64,000 nt of DNA from Bacillus luti (GTDB lineage: Bacteria; Bacillota; Bacilli; Bacillales; Bacillaceae_G), in assembly GCF_001884105.1 (NCBI RefSeq), contig NZ_MACI01000014.1:1-64000 (forward strand), given 5' to 3'. Made by a program: the position numbers and the translations under genes. Shown here in pieces: positions 54,992 through 63,732 of the stretch (position 1 is the first letter of the stretch; each line of letters opens with the position of its first letter). The notes below the pieces were generated by a model. The model was not told where the DNA came from, searched no databases, and worked only from the letters and a program-made list of their open reading frames with translations.

Positions 54992-55816
54992 ATGAGGAAT
55001 TTATTCAGTATGGAATGGCGTAATATATATCGTGGATTTTGTATGGGCGTTAGTGATTTAATTCCTGGTGTGAGCGGCGGTACAATCGCTGTTGTGTTAG
55101 GGATTTATGAACAATTGCTTGCGGCAATTAGTGGGTTCTTTAGTCGTGAATGGAAAAAGCATTTAGCATTTTTAATTCCCCTTGCTGCTGGTGTGGCGGC
55201 AGCGTTTTTAACGCTAAGTCATGTTATTAAATATTTACTTGCAAATCATTATGAACCGACTCAATTTTTCTTCCTCGGTTTAATAATTAGTATATTACCG
55301 ATGTTAATGAGAGAAGCTGATGCAAAGGCGTCGTTTAAAGGTAAGCATATTGTTTTATTAATAGTTGCAGCAATTCTTGTTGCGATCACAGCTTTCTTTA
55401 AGCCGGATAAGGCAGCGGATCCAATTACAACGTTAACAATTTTAAATGCAATTGGTTTGTTTTTCGCAGGATGGATGGCTAGTATGGCTATGCTTCTTCC
55501 TGGAATTAGCGGATCGTTTATTTTATTAATCATTGGTGTGTATCCAACAGCAATTAACGCTTTAACTACACTCAATTTACCATTAATCGTGGTTATTGGT
55601 GCAGGTGTTATGGTCGGATTTGTTGTAAGTAGTAAAGGAATTAGTTTTTTACTGGATCGTTATAAAAGTATGACATTTGCGGCAATTATTGGACTTGTTA
55701 TCGGTTCGATTGTAATTGTGTTCCCTGGTATTCCAACTGGTGGATTTTCAATTGTAAGTTCAATTATTACCTTTATTCTAGGGTTTGCGATTGTTACTTA
55801 TTTCGGTAAGAAATAA
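54992..55816 (+). CDS. popT: DUF368 polyprenyl-phosphate transporter (PopT family)
   Basis: This 274-residue polytopic protein has two inverted-repeat halves with the signature GVSDLIPGVSGGTIA near residue 24 and ASMAMLLPGISGSFILL near 166. DUF368 proteins were recently identified as carriers that return undecaprenyl phosphate across the membrane for reuse in wall polymer synthesis (PopT, alongside DedA-family UptA). Either ATG 54992 or ATG 55010 may be the start; neither has an ideal Shine-Dalgarno. Function here is from family knowledge. Confidence 0.82.
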   Translation: MRNLFSMEWRNIYRGFCMGVSDLIPGVSGGTIAVVLGIYEQLLAAISGFFSREWKKHLAFLIPLAAGVAAAFLTLSHVIKYLLANHYEPTQFFFLGLIISILPMLMREADAKASFKGKHIVLLIVAAILVAITAFFKPDKAADPITTLTILNAIGLFFAGWMASMAMLLPGISGSFILLIIGVYPTAINALTTLNLPLIVVIGAGVMVGFVVSSKGISFLLDRYKSMTFAAIIGLVIGSIVIVFPGIPTGGFSIVSSIITFILGFAIVTYFGKK

Positions 55817-55824
55817 GGGTTTTA

Positions 55825-55861
55825 GTCCCCTTAGCGATAAAAATCGTTAAGGGGACTTTTT
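55825..55861 (+). terminator. Terminator of popT
   Basis: GTCCCCTTAGCGAT pairs with ATCGTTAAGGGGAC (one mismatched position) and is followed by TTTTT. Confidence 0.9.
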
Positions 55862-56045
55862 ATGCCGTTTATTGACAGTTCAAGCATTTACATTGCTTGT
55901 TCTAGAAAGCTTTTCTACAATTGTTGAGTAGCATATGCTTAACAAAAGAGGACTGGCTCCTTCGTTGTAGCAAACTGTTTTTGATAGTATAATGAAATGA
56001 GTATGCAGTGAGAAATTTCGCTGCAAGTAGCTGAGGTGAAGAAAC

Positions 56046-56504
56046 ATGCAAAGAGTGACAAACTGTGTGTTAATTAGAGATAATGAAGTACTCTTACTCC
56101 AAAAGCCTCGTCGAAATTGGTGGGTTGCACCAGGCGGGAAAATGGAGCGTGGTGAGACAGTAAGAGATTCCGTTGTTCGCGAGTATCGTGAAGAAACAGG
56201 TATTTATTTAAAGAACCCAGCGTTAAAGGGGGTCTTCACCTTTGTCATTCAAGAAGGTGATAAGGTAGTTTCTGAATGGATGATGTTCTCCTTTTTAGCG
56301 ACAGATTTTGCAGGAGAAAACAAACTAGAGAGCGAAGAAGGCATCATTGGTTGGCATACATTTGATAAAATTGATGATTTAGCAATGGCGCCAGGAGATT
56401 ATCACATTATTGATTATTTAATTAAAGGGAATGGCATAATCTACGGTACATTTGTATATACCCCAGATTTTGAGTTGCTTTCATATCGATTAGATCCGAG
56501 TTAA
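56046..56504 (+). CDS. yvcI: Nudix hydrolase YvcI
   Basis: This 152-residue protein has a full Nudix box ([13 protein letters not shown] and [10 protein letters not shown], residues 32-56) with the metal-binding REEXGE-type glutamates. The substrate is unknown; B. subtilis YvcI has been reported to hydrolyse nucleoside phosphates. GAGGTGAAG precedes the ATG. It starts the yvcI-rapZ-yvcK-whiA-crh block. Confidence 0.9.
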   Translation: MQRVTNCVLIRDNEVLLLQKPRRNWWVAPGGKMERGETVRDSVVREYREETGIYLKNPALKGVFTFVIQEGDKVVSEWMMFSFLATDFAGENKLESEEGIIGWHTFDKIDDLAMAPGDYHIIDYLIKGNGIIYGTFVYTPDFELLSYRLDPS

Positions 56505-56524
56505 ACCGTCAAGGAGAGGATACG

Positions 56525-57406
56525 ATGACAGAGAATAATGATATAAAAATGGTAATTATTACAGGAATGTCTGGAGCTGGAAAAACAGTAGCTTTACAAA
56601 GTTTTGAAGATTTAGGATATTTTTGTGTAGATAATTTACCACCGATGTTATTGCCAAAGTTTATTGAGCTTATGGCGGATTCAAAAGGGAAAATGAATAA
56701 AGTAGCACTTGGCGTTGATTTACGTGGCCGAGAGTTTTTCGAACATTTATGGGGAGCGCTTGATGATTTATCAGAACGTACATGGATCATTCCTCATATT
56801 TTATTTTTAGATGCGAAAGATAGCACGCTTGTAACTCGTTATAAAGAAACGAGACGTTCGCATCCACTTGCGCCAACTGGCTTGCCGTTAAAGGGAATCG
56901 AGGCAGAGCGTAGCTTATTAATTGATATGAAGGCACGAGCGAATATTGTGCTTGATACATCAGAGTTAAAACCGAAAGAATTACGTGAAAAAATTGTTCA
57001 TCTGTTTTCAACTGAAACTGAGCAAGCATTTCGTGTAAATGTTATGTCATTTGGATTTAAGTACGGTATTCCAATTGATGCCGATTTAGTATTTGATGTT
57101 CGTTTTTTACCAAATCCATATTACATTCCACATATGAAGCCATTAACAGGGCTAGATGAAGAAGTTTCATCGTATGTACTGAAATTTAATGAGACGCATA
57201 AGTTTTTAGAGAAACTAACGGATCTCATTACTTTCATGCTTCCTCATTATAAAAGAGAAGGCAAGAGCCAACTTGTAATTGCAATTGGATGTACAGGTGG
57301 ACAACATCGTTCTGTTACGCTTACAGAATACCTTGGGAAACATTTGAAACCAGAGTATAGTGTTCATGTATCTCATCGTGATGTGGAGAAAAGAAAGGGC
57401 CATTAA
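56525..57406 (+). CDS. rapZ: RapZ family nucleotide-binding protein YvcJ
   Basis: This 293-residue P-loop protein has Walker A GMSGAGKT near residue 14 and the C-terminal [13 protein letters not shown] signature near 255. In E. coli RapZ controls GlmS through small RNAs; in B. subtilis YvcJ binds and hydrolyses nucleotides and affects competence. The genes rapZ, yvcK and whiA are within a few to about 90 bases and likely one operon. AAGGAGAGG precedes the ATG. Confidence 0.94.
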   Translation: MTENNDIKMVIITGMSGAGKTVALQSFEDLGYFCVDNLPPMLLPKFIELMADSKGKMNKVALGVDLRGREFFEHLWGALDDLSERTWIIPHILFLDAKDSTLVTRYKETRRSHPLAPTGLPLKGIEAERSLLIDMKARANIVLDTSELKPKELREKIVHLFSTETEQAFRVNVMSFGFKYGIPIDADLVFDVRFLPNPYYIPHMKPLTGLDEEVSSYVLKFNETHKFLEKLTDLITFMLPHYKREGKSQLVIAIGCTGGQHRSVTLTEYLGKHLKPEYSVHVSHRDVEKRKGH

Positions 57407-57409
57407 GGG

Positions 57410-58363
57410 ATGAAAAAAGAGAGAAAACCTAAAATTGTCATCATGGGAGGAGGGACTGGACTCTCTGTCTTATTAAGAGGATTAAAGCAATATCCTGTTG
57501 ATATTACAGCAGTTGTTACAATCGCTGATGATGGTGGCAGTTCAGGTAGATTACGTGATGAGCTAGAAATTCCGCCCCCAGGTGATATTCGTAACGTACT
57601 TGTTGCGTTGTCGGATGTAGAGCCGCTGGTGGAAGCTTTATTTCAGCATCGTTTCACAATGGGAGACGGACTGAAAGGTCATGCGTTAGGAAATTTACTA
57701 TTAGCAGGTATGACCTCGATTACAGGAGACTTTTACCACGCGATTACGGAAACGAGTAAAGTATTAAATGTCAGAGGACGTGTATTACCGGCGGCGAATC
57801 AAAGTGCGGTACTTCATGCGGAACTAGAGGATGGAGAAATTGTAACGGGTGAATCCAAGATTCCTTATTACGGAAAGAAGATTAACCGTGTCTTTTTAAC
57901 TCCAGAAGATGTAGAGCCGTTACATGAAACATTAGCTGAGATTAAACGAGCTGATTTACTTGTTTTCGGTCCTGGAAGTTTGTATACGAGTATATTGCCA
58001 AATTTAGTTGTTAACAAAATTGGGGACGCTGTTCTTGCTGCAAAAGCGAAGAAGGTATATGTATGTAATGTTATGACGCAAGCGGGTGAAACGATGGGAT
58101 ATACAGCGTTTGACCATGTGCAGGCGTTGCATGATCATTTAGGGCAACCATTTATCGATACTGCAATTGTAAATAACCGTGATATTCCTTGTGAATTACG
58201 TAAGTTATATGAGGAAGAAATGTCGGGACCAGTTGTAGTGGATGAAGAGCGTTTTGCTGAAAATAATATTAATGTAATTCAAGATCAATTAGCGAAGTAT
58301 GATGATCATGTTGTAAGGCATGATACATTAAAATTAGCTTCTATTTTATATTCACTGTTGTAG
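57410..58363 (+). CDS. yvcK: Gluconeogenesis factor YvcK
   Basis: This 317-residue protein of the YvcK/CofD-like family starts MGGGTGLSVLLRGLK and contains VTIADDGGSSGRLRDE near 42 and KGHALGNLLLAG near 88. It binds UDP-sugars and supports growth and shape on gluconeogenic carbon. It starts 3 bp after rapZ stops. Confidence 0.94.
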   Translation: MKKERKPKIVIMGGGTGLSVLLRGLKQYPVDITAVVTIADDGGSSGRLRDELEIPPPGDIRNVLVALSDVEPLVEALFQHRFTMGDGLKGHALGNLLLAGMTSITGDFYHAITETSKVLNVRGRVLPAANQSAVLHAELEDGEIVTGESKIPYYGKKINRVFLTPEDVEPLHETLAEIKRADLLVFGPGSLYTSILPNLVVNKIGDAVLAAKAKKVYVCNVMTQAGETMGYTAFDHVQALHDHLGQPFIDTAIVNNRDIPCELRKLYEEEMSGPVVVDEERFAENNINVIQDQLAKYDDHVVRHDTLKLASILYSLL

Positions 58364-58453
58364 ATGCGCGTTATCTCTTTATGAGATAGCGCTCCTTCAT
58401 TCATATAGGACAAGATTTTTGTTCCAAAATAATCGTATAAGGAGGTGTTGACT

Positions 58454-59404
58454 GTGTCATTTGCATCAGAAACAAAGAAAGAGTTGACGAATCTTGAGAT
58501 GAAGGAATGCTGTGAGAAAGCAGAATTATCAGCGTTGCTTCGAATGAACGGATCACTTTCTTTTTCAAACCGTCGTCTATCTATCGATATTCAAACGGAA
58601 AATGCAGCAATTGCAAGAAGGATTTATACGCTTTTGAAAAAGGGATATGACGTAACGGTAGAATTACTTGTTCGTAAAAAAATGCGATTGAAGAAAAATA
58701 ATGTATATATTGTGCGGCTTGTTGAGAAGTCACGTGAAATATTAGCAGATCTTCATATCGTTCGCGACGACTTTTCATTTATTCGAAATATATCACAAGA
58801 GTTAATTGAGAAGAAATGTTGTAAACGATCGTATTTACGCGGTGCATTTTTAGCAGGTGGTTCAGTAAATAACCCAGAAACATCATCTTATCATTTAGAG
58901 ATCTTTTCGTTATATAAGGAACATAATGATGCTATATGTGAACTGATGAACGGATTTGATTTAAATAGTAAGACGTTGGAAAGAAGAAAAGGGTATATTA
59001 CGTATTTGAAAGAAGCGGAGAAAATTACGGAATTTTTAAATATTATAGGTGCTCATAATGCACTTTTAAGATTTGAAGATATTCGAATTGTTCGCGATAT
59101 GCGTAATTCAGTAAATCGTTTAGTGAACTGTGAAACAGCTAATTTAAATAAGACAATTGGTGCAGCGCTAAGACAGATTGAAAATATCCGCTATATTGAT
59201 GAGACGGTTGGTCTTGATATTTTACCGGATAAATTACGAGAAATTGCACAACTACGAAGAGATTATCAAGATGTAACATTGAAAGAGTTAGGTGAGATGG
59301 TATCCGGGGGGAAAATTAGTAAATCGGGTATTAATCATCGTTTGCGTAAAATCGATGAGATTGCAGAGAAATTACGCGCGGGGGAACCAGTAGTAAAAAA
59401 ATAA
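58454..59404 (+). CDS. whiA: WhiA family DNA-binding protein
   Basis: This 316-residue protein has an N-terminal LAGLIDADG-like domain degenerated for cleavage ([17 protein letters not shown] near 129). A C-terminal helix-turn-helix follows ([20 protein letters not shown], then [12 protein letters not shown]). In Bacillus it affects chromosome segregation and division. GTG at 58454 has GGAGGTG upstream. A GCGCGTTATCTC/GAGATAGCGC stem in the gap after yvcK has no T tail. Confidence 0.94.
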   Translation: MSFASETKKELTNLEMKECCEKAELSALLRMNGSLSFSNRRLSIDIQTENAAIARRIYTLLKKGYDVTVELLVRKKMRLKKNNVYIVRLVEKSREILADLHIVRDDFSFIRNISQELIEKKCCKRSYLRGAFLAGGSVNNPETSSYHLEIFSLYKEHNDAICELMNGFDLNSKTLERRKGYITYLKEAEKITEFLNIIGAHNALLRFEDIRIVRDMRNSVNRLVNCETANLNKTIGAALRQIENIRYIDETVGLDILPDKLREIAQLRRDYQDVTLKELGEMVSGGKISKSGINHRLRKIDEIAEKLRAGEPVVKK

Positions 59405-59427
59405 GAGGTTAAAGGGGAAATGGAGCT

Positions 59428-59676
59428 GTGGTTCAAAAACAGGTTAAAGTTTCATTAAAAAACGGTTTACAAGCACGTCCGGCTGCGTTGTTTGTACAAG
59501 AGGCAAATCGTTTTCATGCAGATATCTTCATAGAGAAAGATGGAAAGACAGTGAATGCAAAGAGCATAATGGGGATTATGAGCTTAGCGATTGGAACTGG
59601 TAGCATGATAACAATTACAACGGAAGGTTCAGATGCAGAAGAGGCTTTAGAAGCATTAGCTGCATATGTACAGTAA
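59428..59676 (+). CDS. crh: Catabolite repression HPr-like protein Crh
   Basis: This 82-residue HPr paralogue has Gln15 in place of the catalytic His15 (KNGLQARPAAL), so it cannot carry PTS phosphate. Ser46 (NAKSIMG) remains for phosphorylation by HPrK, and P-Ser-Crh then acts with CcpA. This Gln15 separates it from true HPr. GTG at 59428 is the start. It is last in the block and is followed by a strong terminator. Confidence 0.95.
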   Translation: MVQKQVKVSLKNGLQARPAALFVQEANRFHADIFIEKDGKTVNAKSIMGIMSLAIGTGSMITITTEGSDAEEALEALAAYVQ

Positions 59677-59708
59677 AAAAGCTATCGCGCATATGCGATA
59701 GCTTTTTT
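59677..59708 (+). terminator. Terminator of crh
   Basis: GCTATCGC and GCGATAGC pair around GCATAT with A and T runs on either side. Confidence 0.94.
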
Positions 59709-59768
59709 GTTGCTGTTATTTGTGCGGATTGGTCGGGGTGGGGTAAGCGCGTGCAGAGGTTTGACCAT

Positions 59769-59796
59769 AAAAAAAGCGCCCAATTATAGGGCGCTT
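59769..59796 (-). terminator. Terminator of clpP
   Basis: On the minus strand AAGCGCCC and GGGCGCTT pair around TATAATT and are followed by a T run. It lies about 140 bp after the clpP stop, beyond the structured repeat. Confidence 0.9.
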
Positions 59797-59930
59797 CCGC
59801 TTTTAGTTGTATCCAGCTCCAGCGGCTAGAATCTCCGGTTGTTTCGCCTTTACATTCGAGGCAAAAAGCGCCTCGGAATCAGGGGCTCCATCGCCCTGTG
59901 ATTCTAAACGAGCCGCTTCCGCTTTAAATC
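59797..59930. repeat. Structured dispersed repeat in the clpP 3' region
   Basis: An outer stem GCGGCT-AGAATC (59822-59833) pairs with GATTCT (59900-59905) and AGCCGC (59911-59916). Inside lies GAGGC/GCCTC with an A-rich loop. GCTTCCGCTTT occurs at both ends as a direct repeat. I remember closely similar GC-rich blocks scattered through B. cereus-group genomes. It is far more GC-rich than the surroundings. Confidence 0.7.
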
Positions 59931-59932
59931 TA

Positions 59933-60514
59933 TTAACGATTTGTAAAGATCTTATCAATTAAACCGTATTCTAGAGCTTTTTCTGCTGTCATGAAGTTGT
60001 CACGGTCTGTGTCGCGTTGTAGTACTTCAAGTGGTTGACCTGTGCGGTCGGCAAGAATTTGGTTTAGTTTTTCACGTAAGAATAGGATACGTTTTGCAGC
60101 GATTTCGATTTCAGTCGCTTGACCTTGTGCTCCACCAAGTGGTTGGTGAATCATTACTTCACTGTTTGGAAGTGCGAAACGTTTTCCTTTTTCACCTGCT
60201 GCTAGTAAGAATGCACCCATAGATGCTGCCATACCGATACAGATTGTTGATACTTGCGGTTTAATAAACTGCATTGTATCGTAGATTGCCATACCTGCTG
60301 TGATAGAACCACCAGGGCTGTTGATGTAGATATGAATATCTTTTTCAGGATCTTGAGATTCCAAGAATAAAAGCTGGGAAACGATTGAGTTAGCTACGTT
60401 GTCATCAATTGCACTACCAAGCATAATGATGCGGTCTTTTAATAGTCGAGAGTAAATATCGTAAGCGCGTTCTCCACGATTTGTTTGTTCAATTACTGTA
60501 GGAATTAAATTCAT
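59933..60514 (-). CDS. clpP: ATP-dependent Clp protease proteolytic subunit
   Basis: This 193-residue serine protease has the catalytic triad Ser98 (GMAASMG), His123 (MIHQPLGG) and Asp172. It forms the two-ring barrel that works with ClpX, ClpC or ClpE. The length is normal for the main Bacillus ClpP. AAGGAGG precedes the ATG, and a CtsR operator lies upstream. It is convergent with crh, as in B. subtilis. Confidence 0.97.
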   Translation of the reverse strand: MNLIPTVIEQTNRGERAYDIYSRLLKDRIIMLGSAIDDNVANSIVSQLLFLESQDPEKDIHIYINSPGGSITAGMAIYDTMQFIKPQVSTICIGMAASMGAFLLAAGEKGKRFALPNSEVMIHQPLGGAQGQATEIEIAAKRILFLREKLNQILADRTGQPLEVLQRDTDRDNFMTAEKALEYGLIDKIFTNR

Positions 60515-60562
60515 CTGTTATTTCCTCCTTCTAAAGCTTTCTTAGTCTTATAATACAATTAT

Positions 60563-60579
60563 GGTCAATAAAGGTCAAA
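60563..60579. promoter_or_regulatory. CtsR operator of clpP
   Basis: GGTCAAT-AAA-GGTCAAA matches the CtsR heptad repeat (GGTCAAANANGGTCAAA) with one mismatch. It is 49 bp upstream of the clpP start and implies heat-shock derepression. Confidence 0.88.
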
Positions 60580-60710
60580 CGAAACCACTTTAAATCAAAA
60601 AAATATGTAGTTGTACCATGAATTATTCGCTATGTTTTTGAAATTCCCTGCTTATGTATCTTCAACATCATAACCGAATTGCATAAATTTAAACGTCATG
60701 AAAGCTGTAG

Positions 60711-60748
60711 AAAAAAAGAAAAGAACGCCTTTTGATGGGAGCGTTCTT
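60711..60748 (-). terminator. Terminator of the spoVA2-type operon
   Basis: AAGAACGC and GCGTTCTT pair around a 12-base loop. On the minus strand TTTTCTTTTTTT follows. Confidence 0.85.
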
Positions 60749-60755
60749 TCATTAT

Positions 60756-61631
60756 CTATTCTTTTAAAAGGTAGGTAACTTTATTTAAAATCTTTTCGAC
60801 TTGTTTCGCATTTTTACTATACATTTCACTTGCTGTTTTTGACTTTGTTTCTAAAGAAAATAGTTCGAGATCAGCATGACATTTTTTTAAAGATGCTAAT
60901 AATAAAGGCTTGTTTTGAGGAGAAGGCATTTGGAGTTTGTCATTGTAAATGTCGATAGTAAGTTGGCCATATGAGTCAACTTGAGCAAGAAAGACATTCT
61001 CAATGACAACACCGAGTTTTTCGAGTTCAGAATGTAACCAAGCGCGGTTATGTCCGCTTGCTGAAAGAGGTTCATCTAGTACATTTCCATCCATAATAAC
61101 AGTTTGTGGCTCTTTTTCATTTGGTACTTTTAAGCTGATATCTTTTGCTGTAAGTGGTTGACGATCTTTTTTCAATAACACATTTAACTCACCGCTCGGT
61201 TCTAGTACGGCAAATTCTACATCAGCTATGTTGAATGCACTTTTTCCTCGAAGAAGCTCAAGTAATTCGTCGCTTGTATACTTTTCTTTCTTTAAGTTAT
61301 CTTCGAGTATTTTTCCATCTTTTATTAGTACGGTAGATTTCCCTTCAAAAAAATCTCGAGCTGTTTTGTTCTTTAAAGAGAGGATTCCTGTGAAAAAAGG
61401 TACCGCAGCGAAAATGAGTATTGCAAAGACGCCGTGGAAAAATTTTTGATCGAGCCCTGTAGATACTTGGGCAGCAATATCACCAATTGTCATTCCAGCT
61501 ATGTATTCGAAAAAGGAGAGCTGGGAGATTTGTCTTTTCCCTAGCCATTTTGTAATAGCGAATAGCATGATTAGTATGAATACAGAGCGGAGAATGACGA
61601 GTGTCCATTCGGGTAGGTGAGACATAGTCAT
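60756..61631 (-). CDS. DUF421-DUF1657 membrane protein (2Duf/YetF type)
   Basis: This 291-residue protein has three N-terminal transmembrane segments (about 10-80) and a cytosolic DUF421 domain (about 85-230). Its C-terminal 45 residues (LASLKKCHADLELFSLETKS and what follows) align by eye with the separate DUF1657 protein encoded just upstream. This DUF421 plus DUF1657 layout is that of 2Duf, described in the mobile spoVA2 operon as raising spore wet-heat resistance by tightening the inner membrane. It is the last gene of the operon. Confidence 0.85.
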   Translation of the reverse strand: MTMSHLPEWTLVILRSVFILIMLFAITKWLGKRQISQLSFFEYIAGMTIGDIAAQVSTGLDQKFFHGVFAILIFAAVPFFTGILSLKNKTARDFFEGKSTVLIKDGKILEDNLKKEKYTSDELLELLRGKSAFNIADVEFAVLEPSGELNVLLKKDRQPLTAKDISLKVPNEKEPQTVIMDGNVLDEPLSASGHNRAWLHSELEKLGVVIENVFLAQVDSYGQLTIDIYNDKLQMPSPQNKPLLLASLKKCHADLELFSLETKSKTASEMYSKNAKQVEKILNKVTYLLKE

Positions 61632-61645
61632 TTCCTCCAGTTTAC

Positions 61646-61852
61646 TTAAAACCCTTTATATTGAGGTTCTTCACGTTCTAATAATGAAACTCTATCTTTT
61701 AAATCAGCGATAACAGTGTCCATTTCTAACATACATTCATGAAATACACGTTTTGATTCTTCATCCACTGAATTTAAAGAAAGGGAGCTTAAACTTGCTT
61801 GAGCCCCCCTTAAACTAGCAAGGCATGTTTTTACACTAGCAATTACAGTCAT
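61646..61852 (-). CDS. DUF1657 small protein
   Basis: This 68-residue helical protein runs MTVIASVKTCLASLRGAQAS at the start and ends EEPQYKGF, the DUF1657 signature. It belongs to the spore operon and is about 10 bp from spoVAEb and 14 bp from the DUF421 gene. Its role is unknown; similar modules occur fused to DUF421. Confidence 0.88.
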   Translation of the reverse strand: MTVIASVKTCLASLRGAQASLSSLSLNSVDEESKRVFHECMLEMDTVIADLKDRVSLLEREEPQYKGF

Positions 61853-61863
61853 ATAAACACCTC

Positions 61864-62214
61864 TTATCCTTTCGGTTTAAATAGTAATGCACCAATGAAT
61901 CCGAAAATAATAGCTGCGGATACACCGGCGCTCGTTACTTTAAACATGCCGGTAATAACGCCAACGATGCCATGTTTTGCAGCTTCTTCCATCGCGCCAT
62001 GAACGAGAGCGTTACCAAAACTTGTAATAGGCACAGTTGCCCCAGCCCCAGCGAAATCAATTAATGGCTCATACAAATTGAATCCATCTAATATAGCTCC
62101 GGCAACAACGAGTGTGGCCATTGTATGAGCGGGGGTTAGTTTGCCGACATCAAACATAAGTTGGCCGATTACACATATAAGTCCGCCAATGACGAAAGCC
62201 CAGAAAAAAATCAT
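61864..62214 (-). CDS. spoVAE: Stage V sporulation protein AE, short form (SpoVAEb)
   Basis: This 116-residue membrane protein has three or four hydrophobic segments and the conserved [20 protein letters not shown] near residue 53. With SpoVAC it is thought to form the inner-membrane channel for Ca-dipicolinate. Its ATG overlaps the spoVAD stop by four bases. Confidence 0.92.
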   Translation of the reverse strand: MIFFWAFVIGGLICVIGQLMFDVGKLTPAHTMATLVVAGAILDGFNLYEPLIDFAGAGATVPITSFGNALVHGAMEEAAKHGIVGVITGMFKVTSAGVSAAIIFGFIGALLFKPKG

Positions 62215-63227
62215 TGCGTTGCACCTCCAAATTCAATCGAAACGGCGTGAGCGATACACGGAATCGTTTCTTCTTGTTGGAATGTAAGGGGAGATAGTAA
62301 TGCACCTGTCGCAACAACGAGTATTTTTTTGAATTCTCCCCTTTTCATTCTATTTAATAAATGTCCGTACACGACTGTTGCTGAACAGCCTGGGCCACTT
62401 CCGCCGGCTATTACCGGTTGACCTTCTCTATAAATGAGTAGTCCGCAATCTTGAAATTGTTCACTTGTTACTTTTGTCCCGTGTTTATGTAGTAAGTCAT
62501 AAGCAACTTCGCGTCCGACGTGTCCGAGGTCACCTGTTACGATTAAATCGTAGTGAGACGCATCGAGATTTCTTTCTCTTAAATGAGCTTCAATTGTATC
62601 GACAGCAGCGGGGGCCATCGCGCCCCCCATATTAAATGGATCGGTTAATCCCATATCAACAACTCGCCCGATTGTTGCAGATGTTACCCTAGGTCCGTGT
62701 CCAGTATCGCTCAAAATAGCAGCTCCGGCTCCGGTAACTGTCCACTGGGCAGTAGGAGGTTTTTGGCCACCGTATTCAGTTGGATAGCGGAATTGTTTTT
62801 CTACAGCAGTATTATGGCTTGAAGCGCCAGTTAATAAATATTTCGCGCCTTTTGCATTTACGATACTTGCCCCAAGTGCTAAGCCTTCCATAGAGGTAGA
62901 ACAAGCACCGAATAAACCGAGATAAGGTGTGCCTAGTGTGCGGCATGCGAAGCTTGTTGGAGTTATTTGATTAATTAAATCTCCAGCGAGAACGAATTGA
63001 ATATCATCTTTCCGAAGTCTCGCTTTTTCTGTAGCACGGCTACAAGCTTCTTCAAACAAAATTTTATGTGCTTTTTCGTAGGAATCTTGTCCGAGCCATA
63101 AATCTTCATGAAGGGTATCGAAGTCTTCAGGGATTTTTCCCTTTGCCTCAAAGGGGCCACCGACTACACCTGTTGAGATAATAACTGGTTTGTTTTCGAA
63201 TACCCATGTTCGGTGTCCTTGTAACAT
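62211..63227 (-). CDS. spoVAD: Stage V sporulation protein AD
   Basis: This 338-residue soluble, thiolase-fold protein has [15 protein letters not shown] near residue 118, [16 protein letters not shown] near 146 and [13 protein letters not shown] near 278. SpoVAD binds dipicolinic acid and docks on the SpoVA membrane complex during uptake into the forespore. The gene is immediately after spoVAC with no gap and has GGAGGG near its start. Confidence 0.94.
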   Translation of the reverse strand: MLQGHRTWVFENKPVIISTGVVGGPFEAKGKIPEDFDTLHEDLWLGQDSYEKAHKILFEEACSRATEKARLRKDDIQFVLAGDLINQITPTSFACRTLGTPYLGLFGACSTSMEGLALGASIVNAKGAKYLLTGASSHNTAVEKQFRYPTEYGGQKPPTAQWTVTGAGAAILSDTGHGPRVTSATIGRVVDMGLTDPFNMGGAMAPAAVDTIEAHLRERNLDASHYDLIVTGDLGHVGREVAYDLLHKHGTKVTSEQFQDCGLLIYREGQPVIAGGSGPGCSATVVYGHLLNRMKRGEFKKILVVATGALLSPLTFQQEETIPCIAHAVSIEFGGATQ

Positions 63228-63704
63228 TTATAGCCCTCCCCATTGAACAAGAATCGTTTTAATAAGTGCGATGACGAAAGCGGAAAATACACCAAATAAG
63301 ATAACCGATCCTGCTAGTTTAAACATGTTACCGCCAACACCAAGGACAAATCCTTCTGTTCGGTGTTCGATACATGCGGCAATAACAGAGTTTCCAAATC
63401 CAGTAACGGGAACTGCGGTACCAGCACCAGCAAATTGCCCAAGGCGATCGTAGACGCCAAATCCCGTCAGTAGCATAGAGATAAAAATAAGAGTTGCAAC
63501 TGTAGGATTCCCGGCAGATCTTTCGGTGAAATCGAAATAAGTAATGTAAAAGGTAGAAATCAGTTGGCCTATTAGACAAATTAATCCGCCGACGAAAAAA
63601 GCTTTTATACAATTTTTTAAAACGGGGCGCTTCGGTTCGCGCTGTTGTTCAAATTTTTTATATTCTTGTTGCACAGGTGTTAAATTTTTATCTTTACTAG
63701 ACAT
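63228..63704 (-). CDS. spoVAC: Stage V sporulation protein AC
   Basis: This 158-residue membrane protein has a charged N-terminus (about 1-30) and four hydrophobic segments with FAGAGTAVPVTGFGNSV near residue 92, homologous to SpoVAEb. SpoVAC behaves as a mechanosensitive channel for dipicolinate release during germination. It lies between the YhcN-like gene and spoVAD. AGAAGGAAGG precedes the ATG. Confidence 0.93.
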   Translation of the reverse strand: MSSKDKNLTPVQQEYKKFEQQREPKRPVLKNCIKAFFVGGLICLIGQLISTFYITYFDFTERSAGNPTVATLIFISMLLTGFGVYDRLGQFAGAGTAVPVTGFGNSVIAACIEHRTEGFVLGVGGNMFKLAGSVILFGVFSAFVIALIKTILVQWGGL

Positions 63705-63732
63705 TTGAATCCTTCCTTCTCTTTTAGAAAGC

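Noticed and set aside
59428..59676. Second ptsH (HPr)
   Set aside because: Residue 15 is Gln, not His, which defines Crh.
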